NCBI GenBank assembly: GCA_964561115.1
Contig: CAZLOE010000001.1
Location: 24,113 to 88,112, forward strand
DNA from: CAZBSE01 sp964561115
GTDB lineage: Bacteria; Actinomycetota; Humimicrobiia; Humimicrobiales; Humimicrobiaceae
Direction: 5' to 3'
DNA: 64,000 bases
This document shows, one piece after another, positions 7,930 to 16,632 of this stretch (position 1 is the stretch's first letter; each line of letters opens with the position of its first letter). Made by a program: the position numbers and the translations under genes. The notes under the pieces were generated by a model that made no database searches, was not told where the DNA came from, and saw nothing but the letters and a program-made list of their open reading frames with translations.

Positions 7930-9306
7930 TTGCGGTATTTTAGAATCAAGGAGAGAAAGACCACTGTAAGAACAGAAATCATTGCCGGAATCACTACTTT
8001 TATGACCATGGCCTATATTATTTTTGTCAACCCTGCAATTCTTTCAGCAGGAGGTGAGACGGGAATTCCTTTTGAATCAGCAGTTATTGCTACCTGTATT
8101 GGTGCCGGAGTAATGAGTATATTGATGGGGGTTCTTACCAATACTCCTTTTGCACTTGCGTCCGGGATGGGAATCAACGCAGTAGTTGTGTTTACCATAA
8201 TATTTAGATTGGGCCTAACATGGCAGCAGGCAATGGGTATTATTGTAATAGAGGGAATAATCGTAACCATTCTGGTGCTTACCGGGCTAAGAAGCATGGT
8301 AATGAGGGCCATACCAATGGGCTTAAAGTATGCTATTGGAGTAGGAATCGGGCTTTTTATTGCCTTTATCGGAGCCCAGCAGGCGGGCTTTGTAGATATT
8401 GATCCCACAACTGCGGTAAAGCTGGGCGATTTCACCGCTCATTATACACAGCTGGCGGTCTTCGGGCTTATACTTACCACAATACTGGTTGCGTTCAGGA
8501 TAAGGGGCGGAATACTGCTGGGAATCATCGGGACCACGATTGCAGGAATGGTATTCAGAGTGATACCTGTTCCAACCAGATTCATCAGCATTCCCACAAA
8601 AGAAAGTTTTTCAACATTTTTCCAGGCAGATCTGGTAGGAGCGGTATGGAGCAAGGGGATGATAAATATAGCAGCGCTGATTATGATTTTTGCCTTATTC
8701 ATGACAGACTTCTTTGATACCATGGGCACAGTCATAGGAGTAGGAGGGGAAGCAGACCTGCTGGATAAGAAGGGAAGTCTCCCTAATTTAAGAAGGGTCC
8801 TGCTGATAGATTCCCTGGCGGCAGTAGCCGGTGGTCTGTTTGGTGCAAGCTCAGTAACCACCCGTATGGAAAGCGCATCCGGGGTATCTGATGGTGGAAG
8901 GACCGGTATAATGCCCACAATGACCGGATTTCTATTTTTAATCTCTATATTTTTTGCCCCTCTGATTGCAGTGATAGGAGGAGGGGTAGAGATAGTAGAA
9001 GGTATCTACAAATATCCTATAACTTCTCCTGCTCTGATTGTGGTTGGTTTTTTAATGATGGCTGTGATCAGTAAAATTGACTTTAAAGATTTTGAGATAG
9101 GAATTCCGGCTTTTTTGACTATAATTATAATGCCTTTTACCTACAGTATTTCATACGGGATCGGATTTGGATTTATAAGCTACACATTAATAAAACTGTT
9201 CAAGGGTAAGTTTAAAGAACTCCATCCGCTAATGATTATAGTAAGTATATTATTTGCGGTAGCTTTTATCGCAGAGGCAATAGCTACAAGGATCATTGGA
9301 AGCTAA
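7930..9306 (+). CDS. NCS2-family purine permease (AzgA/PbuG-like)
   Basis: Proton-coupled uptake of hypoxanthine, guanine or adenine across the cytoplasmic membrane. 458 residues with about 12-14 hydrophobic segments. Family signatures are the N-terminal TEIIAGITTFMTMAYIIFVNP, ATCIGAG, ALASGMGINA, and the transport-site block LFMTDFFDTMGTVIGV followed by GASSVTTRMESASGVSDGGRTG. These place it with the AzgA/YicO/PbuG branch rather than the UraA/xanthine branch. The start is TTG at 7930, with AGAAGGAGA about 7 bases upstream. I saw no purine riboswitch in the 85-bp leader. Confidence 0.93.
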   Translation: MRYFRIKERKTTVRTEIIAGITTFMTMAYIIFVNPAILSAGGETGIPFESAVIATCIGAGVMSILMGVLTNTPFALASGMGINAVVVFTIIFRLGLTWQQAMGIIVIEGIIVTILVLTGLRSMVMRAIPMGLKYAIGVGIGLFIAFIGAQQAGFVDIDPTTAVKLGDFTAHYTQLAVFGLILTTILVAFRIRGGILLGIIGTTIAGMVFRVIPVPTRFISIPTKESFSTFFQADLVGAVWSKGMINIAALIMIFALFMTDFFDTMGTVIGVGGEADLLDKKGSLPNLRRVLLIDSLAAVAGGLFGASSVTTRMESASGVSDGGRTGIMPTMTGFLFLISIFFAPLIAVIGGGVEIVEGIYKYPITSPALIVVGFLMMAVISKIDFKDFEIGIPAFLTIIIMPFTYSISYGIGFGFISYTLIKLFKGKFKELHPLMIIVSILFAVAFIAEAIATRIIGS

Positions 9307-9365
9307 ACGGTGACATGAAATAAATTTTAAAAGGCTTTTACAGTAAGGGACAGATTAAAGATCAA

Positions 9366-11159
9366 ATGAGAAAAAAAGTTTATTTTTCAATGCTGGCTGT
9401 TTTAACTGTGTTCGCTTTGATTTTTACGGTCAGCAGCTGCTCTATTATCAAGAGAATTACCGGAGGAAGTTCATACCATGGCCTGGAAGGTGAGTCTGGA
9501 GGGCAGAGCCAGCAGAATGACAAAGAAACGTACAGCCAAGAAACTAGTAATACACCGCCTGTTGCTGTTATGGAGATAAATCAGCAGAATTCCAGTAGCA
9601 ACTACTATACAGTAGGAAATACGGTGTATTTATCTGCATCCAATTCAATCGATATGGATGGAGATCTCTTGAGTTACAAGTGGAAGATAGATAATATAGA
9701 CACTTTATCAGGAGAAGAGATCCAGTATATTTTTGGCAGCACTGGAGAATATGATATAGTCCTTACGGTTTATGACGGCACTGAATCCGCAAGTGTCTCG
9801 AGAAGAATCTTCCTGGTAGAACCTAATGAAAATATCATAAAAATAAAAGCCCATGATATGATAGTGGGAATCGAATATATTATTACAAATGCGGGACCAG
9901 GGGGAGTCGATGACCTTATGTGCCTGGTTGAAGTGCCGCAGACTTATCTACCGTTCCAGATTATAGAAAAACGGAAATCTAACTACGGTGAGACTGACGA
10001 TCTGTACACGGATGATTGTAATTTAATTGCAAGATTTAATCTGGGCAGTCTTCAGGAGGGCGAGTCAACAAATATCTATATCGACTGCAGTACGATTCTT
10101 TACGAATATGAATATGCCGATATCTCGGACGGTCAGGATTCATATAAGTTTGGAGATAAGGACCTGTCTCTATATACAAAAGGGGAATACTTTATAAACA
10201 GTGATTCAAGAACAATCAAATCCACTGTTGAAAATTTAATTGGTGGTGAAAAAGACCCTTTAGTGATTGCCGGGAAACTGTATGACTTTGTATGTAATAC
10301 GCTGGTATATGACCAGGAAAGATTAATCAAAAAGGATTTTAGTTATTATTATGCCTCGGATATTTTACAGAGGGGGAGAGGTGTTTGTACGGATTATGCA
10401 ATCCTGTATGCAGCATTATGCCGGGCTGCCGGGATACCTGCCAGATTTGTACAGGGTATTCCGGTGTTCACCATGCTAACAGAGGGAGACGGCAGGCTTT
10501 CATATGGTCATGCCTGGGTAGAAATAAAGTTGCCCTCCTATGGGTGGATTCCAATTGATGTAACAGCGGAGAGCGGGTTTATGTCTTATAATTACTTTCT
10601 TAATATGCAGACTTACAAAGGGAGCGGGGTATTTTATAAAAGCCTTACCATAGATAAAGAAAATTACTATCCCCTCGGTTTTTATTATTCATGGGAGGGA
10701 GCAACAGAACCCAATGTGACCCAGGAAACAATATATAGTGTCAGCGGTTTGGATTCTTATGACATAGAGGTAATGTCGCAAAGTGAGTTTCTGGATGAAC
10801 TAGAGGTCATACTTTACGAGTATAATGCTGCTATAAATCATATCAATCAGATACAGTCTGAAAGTTGGACTTTCAATGACCCGCAGGTAATTGCTGTGGA
10901 AGAAACTTTCCTGGAAAAGCTGATAGAAATATCTCAGAGTTTGAAAAGTCTGAGCTATTCGGACAGCTATTCTGAAGATAGAGACAATATGGTGATTATA
11001 AGCGATAATATTAATACTTACAAAGAAGGGCAGATTAACTGCATGAAAAGCGGAAATTACGAATGCTATAGAAATCAATATAAAATGTTTGCCAGTTCCA
11101 TGAATGATCTTTTTGATTATTATAATAATATGGTAAATGAGTTTAACAAGAAATATTAA
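9366..11159 (+). CDS. Lipoprotein with PKD-like and transglutaminase-like domains
   Basis: Surface lipoprotein of 597 residues. The signal peptide ends in the lipobox VSSC (Cys25), followed by a polar linker. A PKD/Ig-like module spans about 60-152 (AVMEINQQ, SIDMDGDLLSYKWKI, GEYDIVLTVYDG). A middle beta-rich segment precedes the transglutaminase-like fold at about 280-410. The catalytic triad is visible: Cys341 (GRGVCTDYA), His382 (YGHAWVE) and Asp398 (WIPIDVT). The last 130 residues look helical. Such secreted proteins probably act on envelope or extracellular protein, as protease or amide transferase; substrate unknown. The next gene begins 7 bp downstream and may be co-transcribed. Confidence 0.88.
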   Translation: MRKKVYFSMLAVLTVFALIFTVSSCSIIKRITGGSSYHGLEGESGGQSQQNDKETYSQETSNTPPVAVMEINQQNSSSNYYTVGNTVYLSASNSIDMDGDLLSYKWKIDNIDTLSGEEIQYIFGSTGEYDIVLTVYDGTESASVSRRIFLVEPNENIIKIKAHDMIVGIEYIITNAGPGGVDDLMCLVEVPQTYLPFQIIEKRKSNYGETDDLYTDDCNLIARFNLGSLQEGESTNIYIDCSTILYEYEYADISDGQDSYKFGDKDLSLYTKGEYFINSDSRTIKSTVENLIGGEKDPLVIAGKLYDFVCNTLVYDQERLIKKDFSYYYASDILQRGRGVCTDYAILYAALCRAAGIPARFVQGIPVFTMLTEGDGRLSYGHAWVEIKLPSYGWIPIDVTAESGFMSYNYFLNMQTYKGSGVFYKSLTIDKENYYPLGFYYSWEGATEPNVTQETIYSVSGLDSYDIEVMSQSEFLDELEVILYEYNAAINHINQIQSESWTFNDPQVIAVEETFLEKLIEISQSLKSLSYSDSYSEDRDNMVIISDNINTYKEGQINCMKSGNYECYRNQYKMFASSMNDLFDYYNNMVNEFNKKY

Positions 11160-11165
11160 TAATAC

Positions 11166-11996
11166 ATGATATATCAGAGAATACTTTTAGGGGCTGCTTC
11201 AGTTATTATTGTGTCTGCAGTCATATATTTATTTTCAGCTGTCTATAGATTTGCAACCCAGTCCTATTTTGTGTATAAACCTGATAAAGAAATAATAAAT
11301 GACCCTTTCAATATCAGATTGTACTTTGAGGAGATTATCTTTAAAGCTTCTGACGGTACAAGTCTTTCCGGATGGTTTGTTCCGGTAAAAAACCACAAAG
11401 GGGTGATACTTGTTTTACATGGGAAAAGCGGGAATATTTCAACCAGGCTTACCTTCCTCAACTATTTCAGCAGGAAGCTGGGGCTGTCAACATTTATCAT
11501 TGATTACCGTGGGTACGGCAAGAGCGAGGGCAGACCTTCTGAAAAGGGGACTTATTTAGATGCCGAAGCTGCCTGGAAGTATTTGACTGAAGTCAAGAAA
11601 ATAAAGCCCGGTGATATCATAATTTTCGGCAGGTCTCTGGGAGGCCCCATTGCAGCACGGCTGGCTGGAAAGGTGAAGGCAAGGGCATTGATATTGGAAT
11701 CAACTTTTACTACAATCAAAGAAATAGTGACCCAGATGTATCCGTATCTACCGGTAAGAAGATTTTTTAGATTTGAATATCCTACTATTGATTACCTAAA
11801 AAAAGTGGAAAGCCCGGTTTTGATCATTCACAGCAGTGAAGATGATTATATTCCGTTTTCCCATGCAATGAAGCTTTACAGCGCTGCTAATAAGCCAAAG
11901 CAGTTTTTAAAGATAAAAGGTTTGCACAGTACTAATTACCTGAAATCAGAAGATATTTATATAGAGGGGATAAAATCTTTTCTTTCCAAGCATTAA
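11166..11996 (+). CDS. Alpha/beta hydrolase, membrane-anchored (BEM46/YfhR-like)
   Basis: Serine hydrolase of 276 residues with an N-terminal transmembrane helix (about 5-27) and an alpha/beta hydrolase fold. It shows the oxyanion segment LVLHGKSGN, the DYRGYGKSEG loop, the nucleophile elbow GRSLGG (Ser157), an acidic residue at about Asp226-227 (HSSEDDYIPF) and the catalytic His254 (GLHSTNY). These features match the BEM46-like group of esterase/peptidase-type enzymes with unknown substrates. It follows the transglutaminase lipoprotein by 7 bp. Its stop overlaps the end of the convergent acetyltransferase gene by 4 bp. Confidence 0.9.
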   Translation: MIYQRILLGAASVIIVSAVIYLFSAVYRFATQSYFVYKPDKEIINDPFNIRLYFEEIIFKASDGTSLSGWFVPVKNHKGVILVLHGKSGNISTRLTFLNYFSRKLGLSTFIIDYRGYGKSEGRPSEKGTYLDAEAAWKYLTEVKKIKPGDIIIFGRSLGGPIAARLAGKVKARALILESTFTTIKEIVTQMYPYLPVRRFFRFEYPTIDYLKKVESPVLIIHSSEDDYIPFSHAMKLYSAANKPKQFLKIKGLHSTNYLKSEDIYIEGIKSFLSKH

Positions 11997-12679
11997 TTAG
12001 GGTCTTGAATCTCTTTTTTCATATATATCCAGTCCCGGTAGCCGGAAAATTTTTCTGCCACCCCGGAAGACCTCAGAACTACATCGTAGAAACCGGATTT
12101 TGAATACAGGGTATAGGCATTCTTATTTGCGGCAGCAACCCAGAGGGTTAAAACATCTTTACTGGATTTTATGGCATAATCTTCTACGAAAGAAAGCATT
12201 TTCTTGGCAACACCTTTTCTTCTGTTGTCTATATCAACTGCAACGTTGTCGATATAAACAGTGCTGCTGTCAAGTTTGGGTGTTTCGAATAGGTTGAATA
12301 AAAATGCTTTTACTGCTCTAAAAAACCCCAGGTATTTGATATAGGTGCGGAAACTTTTGGAATAAGCCCTGGTATTTTCTTTGGTCACGATCTCTATTAT
12401 TCCGACTGTAATACCGCCTGATCTGGCATTATAATATCTTCCGGTGTCAATATTATTGGAAATCTCTTCTTTTAAAATATTAAAGGCGGCTTCCTTTTTA
12501 TTACTGAACATTATTTTTAACTTGTAATAAAATGCGGCAAACTCAATTTTAAGGTATCTATCAAGGTCTTTTAGTTCTAAATTGCTTATATGTATGTCGG
12601 GATTGTGATTATCCTTGTTTTTATGACTGTTCATCCGATGGGTATTTTTTACTAAGCAGCCTTCTGGCTTTTTTGACAT
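11993..12679 (-). CDS. GNAT-family N-acetyltransferase
   Basis: Acetyl-CoA dependent transferase, substrate unknown. The GNAT core is in the C-terminal half: strand beta4 VYIDNVAVDIDNRRKGVAKKM supplies the R-R-K-G-V-A pyrophosphate-binding motif (described from its last 12 residues), followed by AANKNAYTLYSKSGF, the usual motif B. The N-terminal 80 residues are less conserved. The frame opens at 12679, but an internal ATG at 12634 overlaps the upstream DUF2007 stop in the manner of coupled genes and is an equally good start. Convergent with the hydrolase gene. Confidence 0.85.
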   Translation of the reverse strand: MSKKPEGCLVKNTHRMNSHKNKDNHNPDIHISNLELKDLDRYLKIEFAAFYYKLKIMFSNKKEAAFNILKEEISNNIDTGRYYNARSGGITVGIIEIVTKENTRAYSKSFRTYIKYLGFFRAVKAFLFNLFETPKLDSSTVYIDNVAVDIDNRRKGVAKKMLSFVEDYAIKSSKDVLTLWVAAANKNAYTLYSKSGFYDVVLRSSGVAEKFSGYRDWIYMKKEIQDPN

Positions 12680-12869
12680 TTTTTGGAGAAGTCAAAAGTT
12701 TTACTCCTCTGGCACTTTGAAGGGAGACGATACTCTGACCGGCATCATCTGAAAATATCTCTGTTTTTATGCCAAAACTTTCCAGGTAACTTTTTGCTAT
12801 TTCTGCTTCCATTCTGGAACCAAATACCTTTACCACAGGTAAAACGCCTGTATTGTTTGTATCGTTCAT
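12621..12869 (-). CDS. DUF2007 domain protein
   Basis: 82 residues, almost entirely the DUF2007 ('putative signal transducing protein') fold, a small ferredoxin-like beta-alpha-beta unit. Seen: VVKVFGSRMEAEIAKSYLE, then a strand with GIKTEIFSDD and the closing KNVKKARRLL helix. Proteins of this family often accompany other genes as short adaptor-like units; the biochemical role is unknown. It overlaps the downstream acetyltransferase frame on the same strand. Confidence 0.82.
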   Translation of the reverse strand: MNDTNNTGVLPVVKVFGSRMEAEIAKSYLESFGIKTEIFSDDAGQSIVSLQSARGVKLLTSPKNVKKARRLLSKKYPSDEQS

Positions 12870-13048
12870 ATTAAAGTTTTGCTCGCATACTAATTCTTAA
12901 TGTTGTTATAAGGAGCTAAATTATATCACGTCAACAGTATTTTATCATACCTGTCCATAACTTTTATTTGAAGAATTAATATCTATGATATACACTAATT
13001 AAAGTCCCGAAATTCCAACCTTACTAGACATAGGATGCGATAATTGAA

Positions 13049-14167
13049 ATGATAAAAAAATCGCTTCTGGTCAAAATTTATGAAGCTGCCGGCATGCAGA
13101 GATGGAATGACCAGATCCGCACAATTGAACTTACCGAACTTGATAAACAGGCCCATAAAATGATAATCGCGTATATATTAGGAAAATGTGAACAGGATAT
13201 AGGCGGAGAGATTGACTGGATCAGGATAATAGAAAATGGCCTGTTTGAGTTTCTAAAAAGGATTATTTTAACTGACCTTAAACCCCCTTTGATCTACAGG
13301 ATAAAAAGAGATAAAGAGCAGTATGAAAAATTGAACCGCTGGGTATTTGAGAGAATAAGCCCCTTTACCAGGCAGGTGGGAAAGGATTTTAATTTACGTT
13401 TTAAAAAGTATTTGCTGGAACAGGAAGAAACTCTTGAAAAAAATATTGTGGATGGAGCTCATTTCTATGTGACTAAGTGGGAATTTGACATCATTAAATC
13501 ATCAAATACCAGAGTTTATCTGGTTGAAGAGATTGTAGAAAGCATATCCCGGGAGCAGACTAAGTATAAGAATTTAAGATGTATGAGAGTCTTTACCAGA
13601 AATAAAAGGCTGCTGGATTTTGCCAATATATGCGGGCAGCTCCGCTTCCAGCAGAGATGGAGCCATATTTACCGCATCCCTAAAACTTCCGTATTGGGGC
13701 ATATGCTGATAGTGGCTATATTTTCATTCCTGTTCTCTTACACAGCAGGGCTGGCAAGGGAGAACTGCATAAATAATTATTATACAGGACTTTTTCATGA
13801 TCTGCCGGAAGTTTTGACCAGGGATATAATCAACCCTGTTAAAAAATCGGTCAAGGGACTGGATGAGCTTATAAAAGATTATGAGATCGAAGAAATGGAG
13901 AAAAAAATCTTTAAGCTGGTCCCCGTAAGCTGGCATGATGATATAAAAATGTATACAGAAGATGAGTTTTCCGAAACCGGCAGGAGAAATGGAAAGCTGG
14001 TCAAAGGCGCAGATGACTTGGCTGCATTTATCGAGGCATTTCTTGCATTAAAAAATGGAATAAGGAATGAAAGCCTTATTTATGCCAGAAACAAGCTGGC
14101 CCAGAAATATAAGTCCAAAACGATTGACGGAGTAAATTTTGGTGAGATTTATGCGGGGTTTGATTGA
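13049..14167 (+). CDS. HD-domain protein (YfbR-like hydrolase fold)
   Basis: 372 residues with a C-terminal HD phosphohydrolase domain at about 215-350. The metal ligands are visible as GHMLIVA (His), LFHDLPEVLTRDI (His-Asp) and a later Asp. The phrase HDLPEVLTRD with NPVK mirrors YfbR-type 5'-nucleotidases (HDxSEVLTGD..PVK). The 200-residue N-terminal helical region has no family I recognise. Metal-dependent cleavage of a (deoxy)nucleotide is the likely activity, but the substrate is inferred only from the fold. The DUF2779 nuclease-like gene starts 13 bp downstream, so the two almost certainly form one transcript. Confidence 0.82.
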   Translation: MIKKSLLVKIYEAAGMQRWNDQIRTIELTELDKQAHKMIIAYILGKCEQDIGGEIDWIRIIENGLFEFLKRIILTDLKPPLIYRIKRDKEQYEKLNRWVFERISPFTRQVGKDFNLRFKKYLLEQEETLEKNIVDGAHFYVTKWEFDIIKSSNTRVYLVEEIVESISREQTKYKNLRCMRVFTRNKRLLDFANICGQLRFQQRWSHIYRIPKTSVLGHMLIVAIFSFLFSYTAGLARENCINNYYTGLFHDLPEVLTRDIINPVKKSVKGLDELIKDYEIEEMEKKIFKLVPVSWHDDIKMYTEDEFSETGRRNGKLVKGADDLAAFIEAFLALKNGIRNESLIYARNKLAQKYKSKTIDGVNFGEIYAGFD

Positions 14168-14180
14168 GTGAGTTGATGCT

Positions 14181-15677
14181 GTGAATAAAAAGATAATAAT
14201 TTCAAAATCAAAATATATGGCAGGATTTCAGTGCTCAAAGTATTTATGGTATCTGGTAAATAAAAGGGAAGAGATACCCAAGCCGGGTTTTGTTTCCACC
14301 TATATTTTTAACCAGGGGATACAGGTAGGCGAGTATGCTAAAAAACTCTATCCCGACGGAATCGATGTAGAGAAGACGGGAGATTTAAAGACCCAGCTTA
14401 TAAACACTTCTGAACTTCTTTCTCAGGGGAAGACTTTATTTGAAGCGAGCCGCAGCTCGCAAAACATGTATAACAGAGCTGATATACTGGTGCCTGCTGA
14501 TAAAGACATGTGGGATATTATTGAGGTCAAAAGTTCAACCCAGTTTAAGGAGGAATATATCCACGATGTTTCCTTCCAGAAATACTGTTTTGAAAAAACA
14601 GGAGTCAAAATTAGAAAATGTTATCTTATGAATATCAATAATCAGTATGTAAAAAAAGGAGATATAAATCCCAAAGCGCTGTTTAAAAAAACGGATATTA
14701 CAGCAGAGGTAGATGAGAAGATATCCAGCGGAATAAAGGACAGGATCAAAGAAATGCTGAAAATTGCGGCAGGGAAGGATCCCCCGGATATCTCTATCGG
14801 GAAGCATTGTAGTAGTCCCTACCGCTGTCCACTTAAGGATAAATGCTGGGAGTTCCTTCCGGATAACCATATTTTCAATCTTTATGGAAACAAGGAAAAA
14901 GCGGTAAAGCTATACAGTGAAGGAATTCTTTCAATAAAAGATATTCCCGATCGCTTTGATTTAAATTTAAAGCAGCAGATACAGCTTGAATGTGCCAGAA
15001 CAGAGAAGCCCAAAATAGACAAAAAAGAAATATCAAAATTCATTGGAAAACTTGAATATCCCCTGTATTTTTTTGATTTTGAGACATTCTCTACAGCTAT
15101 TCCCCTGTATGATGGGGTAAAGCCTTACCAAAGGATTCCTTTTCAGTACTCAATACATATGCTTGATTCAATTGACAGTAAGCCTGTCCATTATGATTTT
15201 CTGGCAATAGGGGACACTGATCCCAGGGAAGAACTGCTTTCAAACTTAAAAATTCATCTGGGGGGAAAAGGAAGCATAATCGTTTATTATGAACTATTTG
15301 AAAAAGGAGTCTTAAGGGAACAGGCAGAAATTTTTCCTAAATACAGGCAGTGGGTAAGTTTAATTATTCCCAGGATAGTTGATCTGTATAAACCCTTTGG
15401 GAATTTTCATTATTACAATTCTTCGCAAAAGGGCAGCGCATCGGTGAAAAGTGTTCTTCCTGCTATTACTGATTTGAGCTATAAAGGAATGGAGATAGCC
15501 GAGGGCCTTGCAGCAAGTGTTTATTTTCTTTATATCTGCGGTAAGTATAAAGGCGGTGAAAGCTGTCCAACCAGAGAAGAGGTGGACAGAATAAGAAAAG
15601 CGCTTATAAAATACTGCAGGATGGATACCGGAGGTATGATACATATATTAAGGGCCCTGATAAAAGAAACCGCGTAA
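14181..15677 (+). CDS. DUF2779 protein: Fe-S nuclease-like N-terminus plus DnaQ-like exonuclease C-terminus
   Basis: 498 residues. N-terminal half: a PD-(D/E)XK-type core with Asp101 (RADILV) and Glu115-Val-Lys117 (IIEVKSS). Four cysteines are placed as in AddB/Cas4-type iron-sulfur nucleases: Cys18 near the start, then Cys210, Cys216 and Cys222. C-terminal half: DUF2779, an RNase H-like 3'-5' exonuclease fold, with YFFDFETF supplying Asp-x-Glu, a middle segment YYELFEKG, and YCRMDTGGM supplying the last Asp. This looks like a protein with two nuclease-type domains. The GTG start lies 13 bp after the HD gene with a weak ribosome site. DUF2779 proteins have no established function that I know of. 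The nuclease reading is from motifs. Confidence 0.85.
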   Translation: MNKKIIISKSKYMAGFQCSKYLWYLVNKREEIPKPGFVSTYIFNQGIQVGEYAKKLYPDGIDVEKTGDLKTQLINTSELLSQGKTLFEASRSSQNMYNRADILVPADKDMWDIIEVKSSTQFKEEYIHDVSFQKYCFEKTGVKIRKCYLMNINNQYVKKGDINPKALFKKTDITAEVDEKISSGIKDRIKEMLKIAAGKDPPDISIGKHCSSPYRCPLKDKCWEFLPDNHIFNLYGNKEKAVKLYSEGILSIKDIPDRFDLNLKQQIQLECARTEKPKIDKKEISKFIGKLEYPLYFFDFETFSTAIPLYDGVKPYQRIPFQYSIHMLDSIDSKPVHYDFLAIGDTDPREELLSNLKIHLGGKGSIIVYYELFEKGVLREQAEIFPKYRQWVSLIIPRIVDLYKPFGNFHYYNSSQKGSASVKSVLPAITDLSYKGMEIAEGLAASVYFLYICGKYKGGESCPTREEVDRIRKALIKYCRMDTGGMIHILRALIKETA

Positions 15678-15762
15678 TATAAAACAACCTGCGCTTTATT
15701 TTTCCTGCCTCTGCTTTGCAGCAGAGAGTCTGATTGCTTTTAAGGATTTAGGAGTAACATCA

Positions 15763-16632
15763 CTATTTTTTCTTGATAGAGATAATGACTATAGATACTA
15801 TAAGAAAAAAGACACCTGTGGCAATAAGGACAAGTATATTGGTAAGAGCAGTAAGTCCTTTTCCGCCGAAATAGAAAATAACGCCCATTGACTCCTTAAA
15901 GCCGGAGACTACCTCTGCTGGTGCATTTACAAAAGATTCTGACATAGGTGCTTCCATCATGATCTGCCGGTACAGTGATGCCGCGTGGCTTACAGGAAAA
16001 ACTTTTATCACAGTCTGTATGCTGGACGGAAATGATCCGATTGGGATATATATTCCAGTCAGGAAACCTATAAGTGTCCCGATTATAGTGCTTACTGTGG
16101 AAAAAGCGGCGCTTCTCTTAAAGAAAGATACAATGAAAAAAACAATCGCAGACCCAGCGAAGATAGAGAGAAGCATTACTCCCAATAATTTTACAAGCGC
16201 AGTTATTTCAAGAAGTTTTCCGCCGTTTGCTATAATATATATTTCGGCAATAATTAGTGCAGCAATACTCATTATCACACCGATGATATAGGAGCTTATG
16301 TAGTACCCTCCGACGATCTGGCTGCGTTTGATAGGCGACGAAAGGAAATCATCTGATATTTTTTTTGTTTTATCTTCTATCATAGTATGGAATGCGCCCA
16401 TTGTTGTAGTCAGTGATACAACTGACAGGATTCCTGCCATTACCCAGGTATCGACTATAAAACGGGCATTGCTTCCCATGAGATCTTCAAGATCGCTGGT
16501 CATCATATTCCCAAGAAACAGTACGTATACCCCGATTATTATTAGCACTGAAAGAAGTGAAAAAAACACGGAAACCTTGTCACGGAAAAAAAGTTTTAAG
16601 TTTCGTTTGACTAAATTCACCATTACTGTCAT
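15763..16632 (-). CDS. ABC-2 type transporter permease
   Basis: 289 residues, six hydrophobic segments: one near the N-terminus (about 22-42), four in the middle (61-200) and a last at 265-285. This is the ABC-2 layout used by drug, polysaccharide and bacteriocin exporters. The start overlaps the ATPase gene stop by 4 bp, giving a two-gene exporter. An alternative frame after the stop reads about 22 protein-like residues, so the true C-terminus could be longer if the six-T run at 15766-15771 is miscalled. Substrate unknown. Confidence 0.9.
   Translation of the reverse strand: MTVMVNLVKRNLKLFFRDKVSVFFSLLSVLIIIGVYVLFLGNMMTSDLEDLMGSNARFIVDTWVMAGILSVVSLTTTMGAFHTMIEDKTKKISDDFLSSPIKRSQIVGGYYISSYIIGVIMSIAALIIAEIYIIANGGKLLEITALVKLLGVMLLSIFAGSAIVFFIVSFFKRSAAFSTVSTIIGTLIGFLTGIYIPIGSFPSSIQTVIKVFPVSHAASLYRQIMMEAPMSESFVNAPAEVVSGFKESMGVIFYFGGKGLTALTNILVLIATGVFFLIVSIVIISIKKK

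Noticed and set aside
12100..12297. Plus-strand frame within the acetyltransferase gene
   Set aside because: Antisense shadow of a clear GNAT domain.
15703..15732. Intrinsic terminator after the DUF2779 gene
   Set aside because: The CTCTGCT/AGCAGAG stem is only 7 bp and is not followed by a T-run on either strand.
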